A stretch of DNA of 64,000 nt from Enteractinococcus fodinae (lineage in GTDB: Bacteria > Actinomycetota > Actinomycetes > Actinomycetales > Micrococcaceae), in the NCBI RefSeq assembly GCF_031458395.1, contig NZ_JAVDYJ010000001.1, positions 124,001 to 188,000 on the forward strand, read 5' to 3'. Below the pieces are notes generated by a model. It was given only the letters and a program-made list of their open reading frames with translations, was not told where the DNA came from and ran no database searches. Position numbers and translations under genes: made by a program. Below are positions 53,396 through 61,195 of this stretch, piece after piece; within the stretch, counting starts at the first letter, position 1; each line of letters starts with the position of its first letter.

Positions 53396-54208
53396 CTAGA
53401 GCATAACCTGACGGTTTACGTCCTTGTATAACAGGTAGCGGAAGTTCGAAGGGCCGCCCGCATAGCAGGCTTGCGGACAAAACGCCCGCAGCGAGAAGTA
53501 ATCGCCCTCTTGAACTTCTACCCAGTCGGTATTCAACCGGTAGACGGCTTTACCTTCCAGGATGTAAATCCCATGTTCCATGACATGCGTTTCGGCAAAC
53601 GGAATGACCGCGCCGGGTTCGAACGTGACGATGTTGACGTGCATGTCATATGCGAGATCATCAGGATCCAGTAACCGTGTTGTACGCCAAGCATTATTAG
53701 TTCCAGGCATACCGGAAGGTTCTAGGTCCTGCTCGTTGCCAAACTGTGCGGTGGGAACATGGCCAGCGAGCGGTTCGTAGCGCTTGCGGATCCAGTTGAA
53801 CCGCGCCGGCGCATCTCCGGTAGCTCGTATACGCCACTGCTCTCCAGCCGGTAAATAGGCGAAACCGCCCGGTGTGAGCTCATGCGTTTCACCCTGGTAG
53901 GTAACCTCGAGGGTTCCTTCCATGAGGAAAATGAGTCCTTGGACTTCCGGTTGTGGTTCGGGGTGATCCGAGCCGCCACCAGGTTCGACTTCAACCAGCA
54001 GTTGTGCAAAGGTCGTCGCTCCGCCACTGACTGGCCGGTTCAGTATCCATGATCGGGTACCTTCCCATTCTGGCAGTACTGAGGTCACGATGTCTCGTAA
54101 AACCCCTCGCGGTATGACCGTATATGCTTCGGTAACCACCGCCCGATCCGTCAGGAGGTCGGTTTGTGGGGGATGGCCACCGTGGGGCGCATAATACGAT
54201 GCGGTCAT
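53396..54208 (-). CDS. allE: (S)-ureidoglycine aminohydrolase
   Basis: This 270-residue bicupin begins with YYAPHGGHPPQTDLLTDRAVVTEAYTVIPRG, characteristic of AllE/YlbA. The C-terminal cupin has the metal-binding motif ETHVMEHGIYILEGKAVYRL. The enzyme releases ammonia from ureidoglycine to give ureidoglycolate. It is the third gene of a minus-strand unit after malate synthase and DUF6986, 24 nt behind the latter. Confidence 0.93.
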   Translation of the reverse strand: MTASYYAPHGGHPPQTDLLTDRAVVTEAYTVIPRGVLRDIVTSVLPEWEGTRSWILNRPVSGGATTFAQLLVEVEPGGGSDHPEPQPEVQGLIFLMEGTLEVTYQGETHELTPGGFAYLPAGEQWRIRATGDAPARFNWIRKRYEPLAGHVPTAQFGNEQDLEPSGMPGTNNAWRTTRLLDPDDLAYDMHVNIVTFEPGAVIPFAETHVMEHGIYILEGKAVYRLNTDWVEVQEGDYFSLRAFCPQACYAGGPSNFRYLLYKDVNRQVML

Positions 54209-54232
54209 GAAAATGTTTCTCCTTGAGCTGTT

Positions 54233-55519
54233 CTAATTGTTCGCCGACATCTGGGGTGTCAAGCCGGTGGCGGCCAGGGTAAGCAATACGTCCTCGCTGA
54301 TGCCAAGCCGCTGTTGGATTTCTGCAGGGTTGGCTGCGCCACACGAGGTACTTCGCACAATATAGCGCGCCAAGGCTTTGGCCGTTGCCGGTTCATCCAT
54401 GATCGAGCCCGACTCGACCCGAACATATCGTCCGAGCCGATCCACCGCAGACTCGAGCGAGCGGTTGAAAAAATCAAACGTTGCGATGAACCGCGTTGGC
54501 AACTGCGCTGCGTGCAGATCCCAGCCCTGGTAAATACCACGACGAAGATGGCGTGCCACGAGGCGAGCATGCAGCCCCCAGGCCTCACGGACTTCCTGTG
54601 GGTTACCCAGCGGCAGAATGTTGGTTGATCCGTCGGATAGGTGTACCCCGGTGCCCGCGACTGCCGTGAGCATCACGTTTTTGGCAAAGTCAGCAGCCGG
54701 GTGGTCCATCGCCTGGTAGGCGGCGGCGATCCCTAAGGAAGCCGAGTAATCATAGGTCCCATAATGTAGGGATGTGATGCGCCCTTCTCCGGCATGGATC
54801 ACGCGGGAGACCTCAGCTTGGCCCTCGGCCCCCACGATAAGCTGCGGTGTTTCGACCTGCACTTCATAGCGCAGTTGCCTCTCATCGAGCCCGAGTCCAG
54901 ACTCCAGCGCGGACGCGACATCGTTCATCGCCTTGACCTGGTCGACCGTCGTTACCTTCGGCAACGTCAACACGGTTGATTCCGGTAGCGAACCTATTTC
55001 GTCGACGAGGGTCGAAAGATAGAGATCTAAGGTGCGCAGACCGCGAGCTCGCACATCGGATTCCATGCATTTGAAACGAATCCCGATAAATGGTGGAGCG
55101 ATGCCGTCACGCAGACTCTGAGCGACACCCTTCGCCGCCTGAATTGCGTGCTGATCCTCTTCGGCATCTGATCGACGCCCATAGCCGTCTTCGAAATCGA
55201 TGCGCAGATCTTCGATGGGTTCATTGGTGAGCTTGCGTTCGACAAGATCAGCCAGACGTTCGACGTATTGGGCATCGTCAGCACGTTGATCAAGGACCTG
55301 CGTCACCACGTCGATCATAGAGCCCTGTTGCTGCACCGCTTCAAGGGCTTGCTGGCCCCATCGTGCGACCACGTCAGGCGTGAACTGATCGGCCGGCGTG
55401 TAGACCGTGTGGACGGCTTGGCGCCGACCGTCATCACCTGGGTACCGCTGGGACAGCAGCTCATCTGTGCGGGCGAGCTGCTGATCCACTTGGTCGAGGA
55501 GCCGTTGATCTAGCGTCAC
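54233..55519 (-). CDS. DUF6986 protein, CitE/HpcH-aldolase-like, between malate synthase and AllE
   Basis: This 428-residue protein has a helical N-terminal part (1-100) and a TIM-barrel CitE/HpcH-like part with DLRIDFEDGYG (acidic metal site), RGLRTLDLYLSTL, TVLTLPKVTTVDQV, VQVETPQLIVG (Glu ligand) and SLHYGTYDYSASLGI. It begins at a GTG sharing one base with the aceB stop, so it is translationally coupled to malate synthase. It is known from actinobacterial purine islands as DUF6986; the reaction is not established. Its position between a glyoxylate consumer and a ureidoglycolate producer suggests a step that yields or uses glyoxylate. Confidence 0.82.
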   Translation of the reverse strand: MTLDQRLLDQVDQQLARTDELLSQRYPGDDGRRQAVHTVYTPADQFTPDVVARWGQQALEAVQQQGSMIDVVTQVLDQRADDAQYVERLADLVERKLTNEPIEDLRIDFEDGYGRRSDAEEDQHAIQAAKGVAQSLRDGIAPPFIGIRFKCMESDVRARGLRTLDLYLSTLVDEIGSLPESTVLTLPKVTTVDQVKAMNDVASALESGLGLDERQLRYEVQVETPQLIVGAEGQAEVSRVIHAGEGRITSLHYGTYDYSASLGIAAAYQAMDHPAADFAKNVMLTAVAGTGVHLSDGSTNILPLGNPQEVREAWGLHARLVARHLRRGIYQGWDLHAAQLPTRFIATFDFFNRSLESAVDRLGRYVRVESGSIMDEPATAKALARYIVRSTSCGAANPAEIQQRLGISEDVLLTLAATGLTPQMSANN

Positions 55520-57141
55520 TAGTCGATCACCTCGTAGGCAGGAATGGTGAGGAAGGTAACGAAATCTTCTTCGCGGCCGGAGGTCATCTGCTTGACGATG
55601 TCAGCAGCCGGTTGGTAGTAGCGTTCGAAGCGTTCATCGTCGTTGACTTCCTCGCGCAGGCGGGCGACCTCTTCTTCAAGGATGGTCGCGACTCGCTCTG
55701 CTGTGATAACTTCACCGGTGTCTGCTGCGGTGACCTGATTGGCGATTTGTTGCCAAATCTGGGAGCGTGAAATTTCTGCGGTTGCAGCGTCTTCCATCAG
55801 GTTGTGGATTGCTACAGCCCCGCTTCCACCGAGCCAGGCCGCAATGTAAGCCACTGCGACATACAGGTTGTCACGCACTCCTGCCTCGGTCACCTGCCCT
55901 GGAGCGGACGACACATCCAGCAGATCTTCAGCGGTGACATTGACATCGTCCCGTTGCCGGTCCAGCTGATTTGGTTTATCGCCGAGGACTTTGGTGAATT
56001 CCTCAACGCAGATTTCCACGAGGTCTGGGTGTGCGACCCATGAGCCGTCAAAGCCGTCTTCTGCTTCACGCTTCTTATCGGCATGCACCTTCTCGAAGGC
56101 GTTCTTTGTGGTTTCTGGCTCGCGACGGTTCGGGATGAACGCTGCCATACCGCCAATCGCAAACGCGCCGCGGCGGTGACAGGTTTTGACCAGTAGGTCG
56201 GTGTAGGCGCGCATCATCGGTGCGGTCATCGACACATCGGCACGGTCGGGCAGAATGAATTTTTCGCCGGCTTCACGGAAAGTTTTGATAATCGAGAACA
56301 GGTAGTCCCAGCGACCAGCGTTCAGTCCGGCGGCGTGATCGCGCAATTCGTACAAGATCTCGTCCATCTGGAAAGCGGCCGGAATGGTTTCGATCAACAC
56401 AGTCGCTCGCACAATACCGTGCTCGAGGCCGAGTTCAGCCTCGGCGAAGGTAAAGATGTCATTCCACAGCCGCGCCTCGAGGTAAGACTCAAGCTTCGGC
56501 AGGTAGTAGAACGGGCCTTCGCCGTTGGTATGCAGCAGTGCTGCGTTGTGGAAGAAGTGCAGACCGAAATCGACCAGGGCTCCGATGGCACGTTCACCGT
56601 TGACTTCGATGTTCTTTTCGCTCAGGTGCCAGCCGCGTGGACGTACCACGACGGTTGCTAGTTCTCCGTCTTCGCGGAGGCTATAGGACTTACCATCGGG
56701 AGAGGTGAAGGACAGCTGGCGACGAGCCGCGTCGTAGAGGTTCAGCTGGGATTCCAGGACGTTGCTCCAGAACGGTGCCGAAGCATCTTCAAGGTCAGCC
56801 AGCCAGACTTTGGCCCCGGAATTCAGTGCGTTAATTGCCATTTTCGCTGGGGCAACGGGACCAGTTATTTCGACGCGACGGTCGCGGAACTTCTCCGGTG
56901 CCGGGGCGACTTGCCACTCGGATTCGCGGACCTCACGGGTTTCGGGTAAGAAGTCCATACCGCCCGCTTTAGCCGCTTCCTCACGTGCGGTCACGCGAGC
57001 TTCGAGTAGCTCCTCTCGCGTGGCCGCGAAGCGCTGGTGGAGTTTTTCAAGGAAGTTCAGTGCCTCTGCAGTGAGGATTTCTTCGGCGCCAGGTAAGTCA
57101 CGGCGTCCGACGACTTTGATGGTTGCAGTTTCTGTAGTCAT
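55519..57141 (-). CDS. aceB: Malate synthase A
   Basis: This 540-residue protein is a type A malate synthase: KVWLADLEDASAPFW, VVRPRGWHLSEKNI, RATVLIETIPAAFQMDEILYEL (Glu ligand), NAGRWDYLFSIIKTF (catalytic Asp region) and IHNLMEDAATAEISRSQIWQ (general-base Asp). It condenses glyoxylate and acetyl-CoA to malate. Its place here, without an isocitrate lyase gene, shows that it serves glyoxylate from ureidoglycolate. It heads a coupled unit with DUF6986 and allE. The 456-nt upstream region holds the IclR-type sites. Confidence 0.96.
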   Translation of the reverse strand: MTTETATIKVVGRRDLPGAEEILTAEALNFLEKLHQRFAATREELLEARVTAREEAAKAGGMDFLPETREVRESEWQVAPAPEKFRDRRVEITGPVAPAKMAINALNSGAKVWLADLEDASAPFWSNVLESQLNLYDAARRQLSFTSPDGKSYSLREDGELATVVVRPRGWHLSEKNIEVNGERAIGALVDFGLHFFHNAALLHTNGEGPFYYLPKLESYLEARLWNDIFTFAEAELGLEHGIVRATVLIETIPAAFQMDEILYELRDHAAGLNAGRWDYLFSIIKTFREAGEKFILPDRADVSMTAPMMRAYTDLLVKTCHRRGAFAIGGMAAFIPNRREPETTKNAFEKVHADKKREAEDGFDGSWVAHPDLVEICVEEFTKVLGDKPNQLDRQRDDVNVTAEDLLDVSSAPGQVTEAGVRDNLYVAVAYIAAWLGGSGAVAIHNLMEDAATAEISRSQIWQQIANQVTAADTGEVITAERVATILEEEVARLREEVNDDERFERYYQPAADIVKQMTSGREEDFVTFLTIPAYEVID

Positions 57142-57452
57142 AGGTATGCACTCCTGTGGTGTAGTGGGGTCGGTCGTGAAGAAAAGACTAGGCGTCGGTG
57201 GTGCTATGGGTTCCTGTATTTAGTAAGTCACGGAAGGATCCGGGGAACGCCAGCACGTTATGAATTCGAGTTGAAGATTCCGATCGGCCGGTTGCGGCCA
57301 TTGCAGGAGCTGCAAGGTCTGGGACGACTTCTGGTTGCGGATCCGACCTCGCGGTGAAACTCGCCGACGGGGAGGGTGGCACGATGAGTGAATAACCAGG
57401 GCTCGGTGCAACCGTGAACACTCCTCATGAAAGGCTCAGCGAATTCCGTATA

Positions 57453-57528
57453 ATGGAAATCCATGTTTACTCTGTGGAATATAGTATTCCTGATCACATT
57501 CATTTCGGCAAGTGGAAGTCTTTTTCCA
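57453..57528. promoter_or_regulatory. Cluster of palindromes in the aceB-iclR divergent region
   Basis: Three palindromes lie in 76 bp: ATGGAAATCCAT (57453-57464), GGAATATAGTATTCC (57476-57490) and TGGAAGTCTTTTTCCA (57513-57528). The last has the TGRAA-N6-TTYCA layout also found at 51666 and 60395. They lie between malate synthase and its divergent IclR regulator gene, as expected for autoregulation and control of aceB. The remainder of 57142-57597 has no gene that I can support. Confidence 0.6.
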
Positions 57529-57597
57529 AATTCCAAGGTAACGTGTCATACATCACTACAGCGCGGATGGCACGAGCGGTAAGCAAGGATAGGTATC

Positions 57598-58392
57598 ATG
57601 ATCGACACGCAGCAGAAAAACACCCCGACCTCGCCAAAGTCTGCAAAGGCAGGTGTGCAGTCTGTTGAGCGGGCGTTTAAGCTGCTGGGTCTCATTGCTG
57701 ATGCCGGTGGGCAGGCTACACTCAGCGAACTGGCTGAGCGAGCTGATCTGCCCATGCCAACGATTCACCGTCTCTTGCGTACACTGGTAAATTTAGGTTG
57801 CGCTAGGCAATTGCAGGATCGCGGGTATGCGCTCGGGCCGACGCTGATGCGTTTGGGAGATCTTGCCGGTCAGCAGATTGGCGACATTGTTCGTCCGCAT
57901 CTTCGAGGGTTAGTGGCCTCCTTAGGCGAGACAGCAAACATTGCCGTGCTCGACGGTGACATGATGGTCTACGCTGCCCAGGTGCCTTCGGAGCACTCTA
58001 TGAGAATGTTCACCGAGGTCGGTCGTCGGGTCCATCTTTCGGCCACGGGTGTCGGCAAAGCCGTTCTGCCAAACCTTGAAGAAGCACGTGTCGCACAAAT
58101 TATCCACTCCACCGGTATGCCGCGACTGACAGAGAAGTCCATCACGGATTTTGGGGAACTCAAAGCAGAACTGGAACGCATTCGCGAGCGCGGTTATGCC
58201 ATCGATGAGGAGGAGCAAGAGCTTGGGGTCCGGTGTTTTGCCGTCAATATTGATGGTGCCCCAACCCCAATGGCCGTCTCGGTCTCGGGCCCCACAAGCC
58301 GACTCGATGATGAATTTGCGGAGCGAGCTGTGCCCCTGTTGCAAGCGGCTGCCCGAGACATCAGCGCGGACCTTAATCGCGTCGAGCTTTGA
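57598..58392 (+). CDS. IclR-family regulator of the purine island (AllR-like)
   Basis: This 264-residue regulator has an N-terminal winged helix (SVERAFKLLGLIADAGGQATLSELAERADLPMPTIHRLLRTLV) and the IclR effector domain (GETANIAVLDGDMMVYAAQ, LSATGVGKAVLPNL, GVRCFAVNIDGAPTPMAVSVSGP). AllR-type members sense glyoxylate or allantoin. It is divergent from aceB and lies between the two halves of the urate pathway, so it is the likely regulator of the whole island. Confidence 0.9.
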   Translation: MIDTQQKNTPTSPKSAKAGVQSVERAFKLLGLIADAGGQATLSELAERADLPMPTIHRLLRTLVNLGCARQLQDRGYALGPTLMRLGDLAGQQIGDIVRPHLRGLVASLGETANIAVLDGDMMVYAAQVPSEHSMRMFTEVGRRVHLSATGVGKAVLPNLEEARVAQIIHSTGMPRLTEKSITDFGELKAELERIRERGYAIDEEEQELGVRCFAVNIDGAPTPMAVSVSGPTSRLDDEFAERAVPLLQAAARDISADLNRVEL

Positions 58393-58488
58393 GCTGGTTA
58401 TCGCCCTGTAGTGCGCCTTCATGGCGGCCTGGGAAAGGAAAATGCCGCGAAGCCATGGCTGAGCTAGAAGAGCTTCGGTAATACCACC

Positions 58489-58535
58489 AAAAACCCGGTG
58501 GGGCTCGATCCCCAGTGAGATCGAAGCCCCACCGG
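58489..58535 (-). terminator. Terminator of the uricase operon
   Basis: A 16-bp stem with one bulge (58495-58510 with 58519-58535) is followed on the minus strand by GGGTTTTTGG (five T at 58493-58489). It lies 32 nt after the uricase stop, between convergent uricase and iclR genes. Confidence 0.85.
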
Positions 58536-58566
58536 CATACGTTGTCGTATTTACCGCTGGGACGAT

Positions 58567-59487
58567 CTAGCAGAAGCCTGCAATACCGATCCAATCACGT
58601 TCATCAAGTTCGACATCAGCCCGTGCAACCGTTGCTTCGATGAGGCCGTAGGGACGATCCGCCGCATGGAAGACTTCATTGGGGTTGTCGATATCGAAGC
58701 GCTCGAGGTCGTAGAGGAAGTGGTGCTTATTGGGGCACGAGAACTTGATTTCATCGATTTCGGGAACCGAGGCGATGACTTTTTCTGCCATCTGATACAG
58801 CGTGTGCTGCAGCGCGTAAGAGTAGTGATCGGTGAAGGTCTCTAAAATGATCTCTTTCACGCGCTTGTACGTAGCATCGTAATCGATATCTGTCGTGTTG
58901 TAGCGCCAGCGGGTGGCGATATCAGTCGCCAGGATACGGTCTTCGGTTTCAGGCAGTGTCGTGTACTTATCTTTCGGGTAGCCCACGAAGCCTGAAGCAG
59001 TCGTCTTGAGGACGGTCAGATCGTAAAACCCGGAGATCACAATGTCGCGGTCACCGTTGCGCATTACAACAGCCGTACGAATTTCTGGCGCAGACTTATA
59101 GAATGAGTGGTCGTGGTCATTGATCCGTGACCACCCGTATTCTTCGGCAGCCCACCGGCCGCCGGTCACCCAGTCGAAATTACTGGTGAAGTGATCTGCA
59201 AGCCCCAGAAGGAACTGTTCCGGTGACTCAATGCCGTTTTCCTTGGCCTTGGCAAATACGGTGTTTTTCTGGGTATCAGTCGCTACGACGTGTTCGTTAT
59301 CACCTTCAGTGTGGGCAAGTTCAAAGTCGCCGCGCAACTGAGAGGTAACGTTCAGATCCCGGATGCTATGGCGTGCACTATCGCGATACACACGCACCAC
59401 ATGGTTTTCGGCTTTCCCGTACTGATTAGCGGCGAGGCGAACAGTGCCGGATCCTGCCTGTTTTGTCTCCGCTGTATTGCTGGTCAT
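58567..59487 (-). CDS. uox: Urate oxidase (uricase)
   Basis: This 306-residue cofactor-free uricase shows VATDTQKNTVFAKAK (catalytic Thr), TGGRWAAEEYGWSRI, YKSAPEIRTAVVMRNG, VVGYPKDKYTTL-type FVGYPKDKYTTLPET, and the C-terminal SCPNKHHFLYDLERFDIDN. It oxidises urate to 5-hydroxyisourate. It is the last gene of the unit uraD-hiuH-uox and lies 72 nt behind the hydrolase gene, giving the full conversion of urate to allantoin. Confidence 0.96.
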   Translation of the reverse strand: MTSNTAETKQAGSGTVRLAANQYGKAENHVVRVYRDSARHSIRDLNVTSQLRGDFELAHTEGDNEHVVATDTQKNTVFAKAKENGIESPEQFLLGLADHFTSNFDWVTGGRWAAEEYGWSRINDHDHSFYKSAPEIRTAVVMRNGDRDIVISGFYDLTVLKTTASGFVGYPKDKYTTLPETEDRILATDIATRWRYNTTDIDYDATYKRVKEIILETFTDHYSYALQHTLYQMAEKVIASVPEIDEIKFSCPNKHHFLYDLERFDIDNPNEVFHAADRPYGLIEATVARADVELDERDWIGIAGFC

Positions 59488-59559
59488 TGCATGATCTCCT
59501 AAATGGTTCCGTTAAATCCTTGCGGCAACCGCTGACGGAATCTCCGGTCAACTCCTGGG

Positions 59560-59886
59560 TCAGCTGCCGCGGTAGGTGGAATACGCGAACGGACTCAACA
59601 GCAACGGAACGTGATAGTGCTTCTGCCCGGCATCGACTTTGAAATCGATGGTGATAGACGGATAGAACGTCTCAACGTTCCGGCTGGCGAAATAGTCGCC
59701 GGTTCCAAAGGTAATCCGGTAAATTCCGGACGCCAGGGTTTCAGGGCCCAAATCGGGCACACGACCGTCATCATTGGTGACAGCCTGGGCAATCTCGACA
59801 CCATCGCTGTGCTGCAAGGAAATATGCACACCTGCAGCAGGGGTGCCAAGGGAGGCATCTAGCACATGGGCGGTAACAAAACTCAT
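59560..59886 (-). CDS. hiuH: Hydroxyisourate hydrolase
   Basis: This 108-residue transthyretin-like protein has the N-terminal AHVLDASLGTPAAGV (His), FYPSITIDFKV and the C-terminal signature HYHVPLLLSPFAYSTYRGS ending in YRGS. It hydrolyses 5-hydroxyisourate to OHCU. The ATG overlaps the end of the upstream uraD gene by 4 nt. Confidence 0.96.
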   Translation of the reverse strand: MSFVTAHVLDASLGTPAAGVHISLQHSDGVEIAQAVTNDDGRVPDLGPETLASGIYRITFGTGDYFASRNVETFYPSITIDFKVDAGQKHYHVPLLLSPFAYSTYRGS

Positions 59887-60374
59887 GAAAACAATCCTTC
59901 TAACCGAAGTCGTGCGATTTGATTAAGCTGCTCTGCGGTTTCGGCCACTTCATCTTCGGGTGAGTTCTGGAGACGTCGGCGTAGCTCTGCGAGAATTTCC
60001 TGGGAGCTACGACCTGCCGCCCGGATGAGAAAGACCTGGTCGAATCGCTTCTCGTACTCAGCGTTTCCTTGCTTTAGTTGAGCTTGGGTATCGTCGTCGA
60101 TACCTAAACCGGCCTGTTCACGTCGGGAGAGCGTCGCTTCTTCCGTCTCACCTTCGGCTCGTTCGCCGATGCGAGGGTGATGAGCCAGTGCCTGGTTCAC
60201 TTCAGATGGTGTTAACTTCTTACCGGACTGTTCGGCACGATCAAGGAGCTCGTTTACGTCGGTGTAGGGCCGACCTTGGACGATATCGTCCATCCAGCGT
60301 GGGACGTCGAGACACGGCCTAACCAGCTTTTCAGCCTCGGCTGGCGAGAGCTCATTAAAAGTCTGCACATCCAC
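59883..60374 (-). CDS. uraD: OHCU decarboxylase
   Basis: This 163-residue protein starts at GTG with GGAGG 9 nt upstream. It has the family features FNELSPAEAEKLVRPCLDVPRWMDDI, ALAHHPRIGER (catalytic His) and FLIRAAGRSSQEILAELRRRLQN. It decarboxylates OHCU to S-allantoin. It is the first gene of the urate-to-allantoin unit, and a palindromic operator lies 21 nt upstream of the start. Confidence 0.95.
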   Translation of the reverse strand: MDVQTFNELSPAEAEKLVRPCLDVPRWMDDIVQGRPYTDVNELLDRAEQSGKKLTPSEVNQALAHHPRIGERAEGETEEATLSRREQAGLGIDDDTQAQLKQGNAEYEKRFDQVFLIRAAGRSSQEILAELRRRLQNSPEDEVAETAEQLNQIARLRLEGLFS

Positions 60375-60394
60375 GCGAGATATCCTCCACCATG

Positions 60395-60410
60395 TGAAAT
60401 CTGTATTCCA
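60395..60410. promoter_or_regulatory. Operator upstream of the uraD-hiuH-uox operon
   Basis: TGAAATCTGTATTCCA is a 16-bp palindrome of TGRAA-N6-TTYCA layout. A second short palindrome, GTGAACTGCTTCAC, follows about 15 nt farther upstream of the operon. The position just before the start suggests repression by the island's IclR regulator. Confidence 0.55.
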
Positions 60411-60659
60411 TGTCGCGTAGTACAGTGAACTGCTTCACGCGAGGAAAGTCAAGAGGAAGCGCCGAGCGTCGTAAGCAGAAGCTTGCCACAAGTGATTGAC
60501 AGCACATTTGGGGTATTCTAGCTTGAGCATTAGCAATCGACAGGAAGCGGGAACAGCCACCTCCGCCATCTTCCTCCGGTGGAGAGTTCTTGCGTGAGGC
60601 GGTGGCTTCGTCAATCCGACAGGACCACTGACAATAGTAGAAATAGATTGGACTTGTAG

Positions 60660-61172
60660 ATGAGCGCGCGTACGACAGAAAGAGAAACCGTAGTGAGTTG
60701 GGAAGACCCGAAACCGGGCCTGGCACAGATGCCCACGATGGCTGGTCTTGACTTCATCAAAAAGATCGCCGCCGGAGAGCTCCCGGGGGCCCCGATGGCC
60801 AGTCATCTGAACATGACGATCACCGAGGTCGAACACGGCACGGTCACCTTCCAGGGCACACCAGATGAGTCCCACTACAACCCCATCGGCATGGTGCACG
60901 GCGGATACGTGTGTACGCTGCTCGATTCGGCCCTGGGTTGTGCACTCCACACGACCCTGCCGGCAGGTGTCGGTTACACGTCCATTGATATTAACACAAA
61001 TTTTTTGCGCCCAGTTACGGTTGACAGCGCTCCTCTTAGTTGCACGGGCCGCGTGGTCAAGGCCGGGCGCCGTGTAGGATTTGCTGAAGGGGAAGTCCTC
61101 GACGCGGCTGGCAAAGTTGTGGCGACCGCTTCGAGCTCGCTGTTGATTTTCCCGATGGAATCCGCTGGGTGA
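60660..61172 (+). CDS. PaaI-like hotdog thioesterase
   Basis: This 170-residue protein is a hotdog thioesterase of the PaaI/YdiI type: GTPDESHYNPIGMVHGGYVCTLLDSALGCALHTTLPAG and SIDINTNFLRPV. It hydrolyses acyl- or aryl-CoA esters. It stands 23 nt upstream of an acyl-CoA synthetase gene on the same strand, so a synthetase-thioesterase pair is likely. The substrate is unknown. Confidence 0.85.
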   Translation: MSARTTERETVVSWEDPKPGLAQMPTMAGLDFIKKIAAGELPGAPMASHLNMTITEVEHGTVTFQGTPDESHYNPIGMVHGGYVCTLLDSALGCALHTTLPAGVGYTSIDINTNFLRPVTVDSAPLSCTGRVVKAGRRVGFAEGEVLDAAGKVVATASSSLLIFPMESAG

Positions 61173-61195
61173 CGTAGCGGCACCACTGTAGAGCA

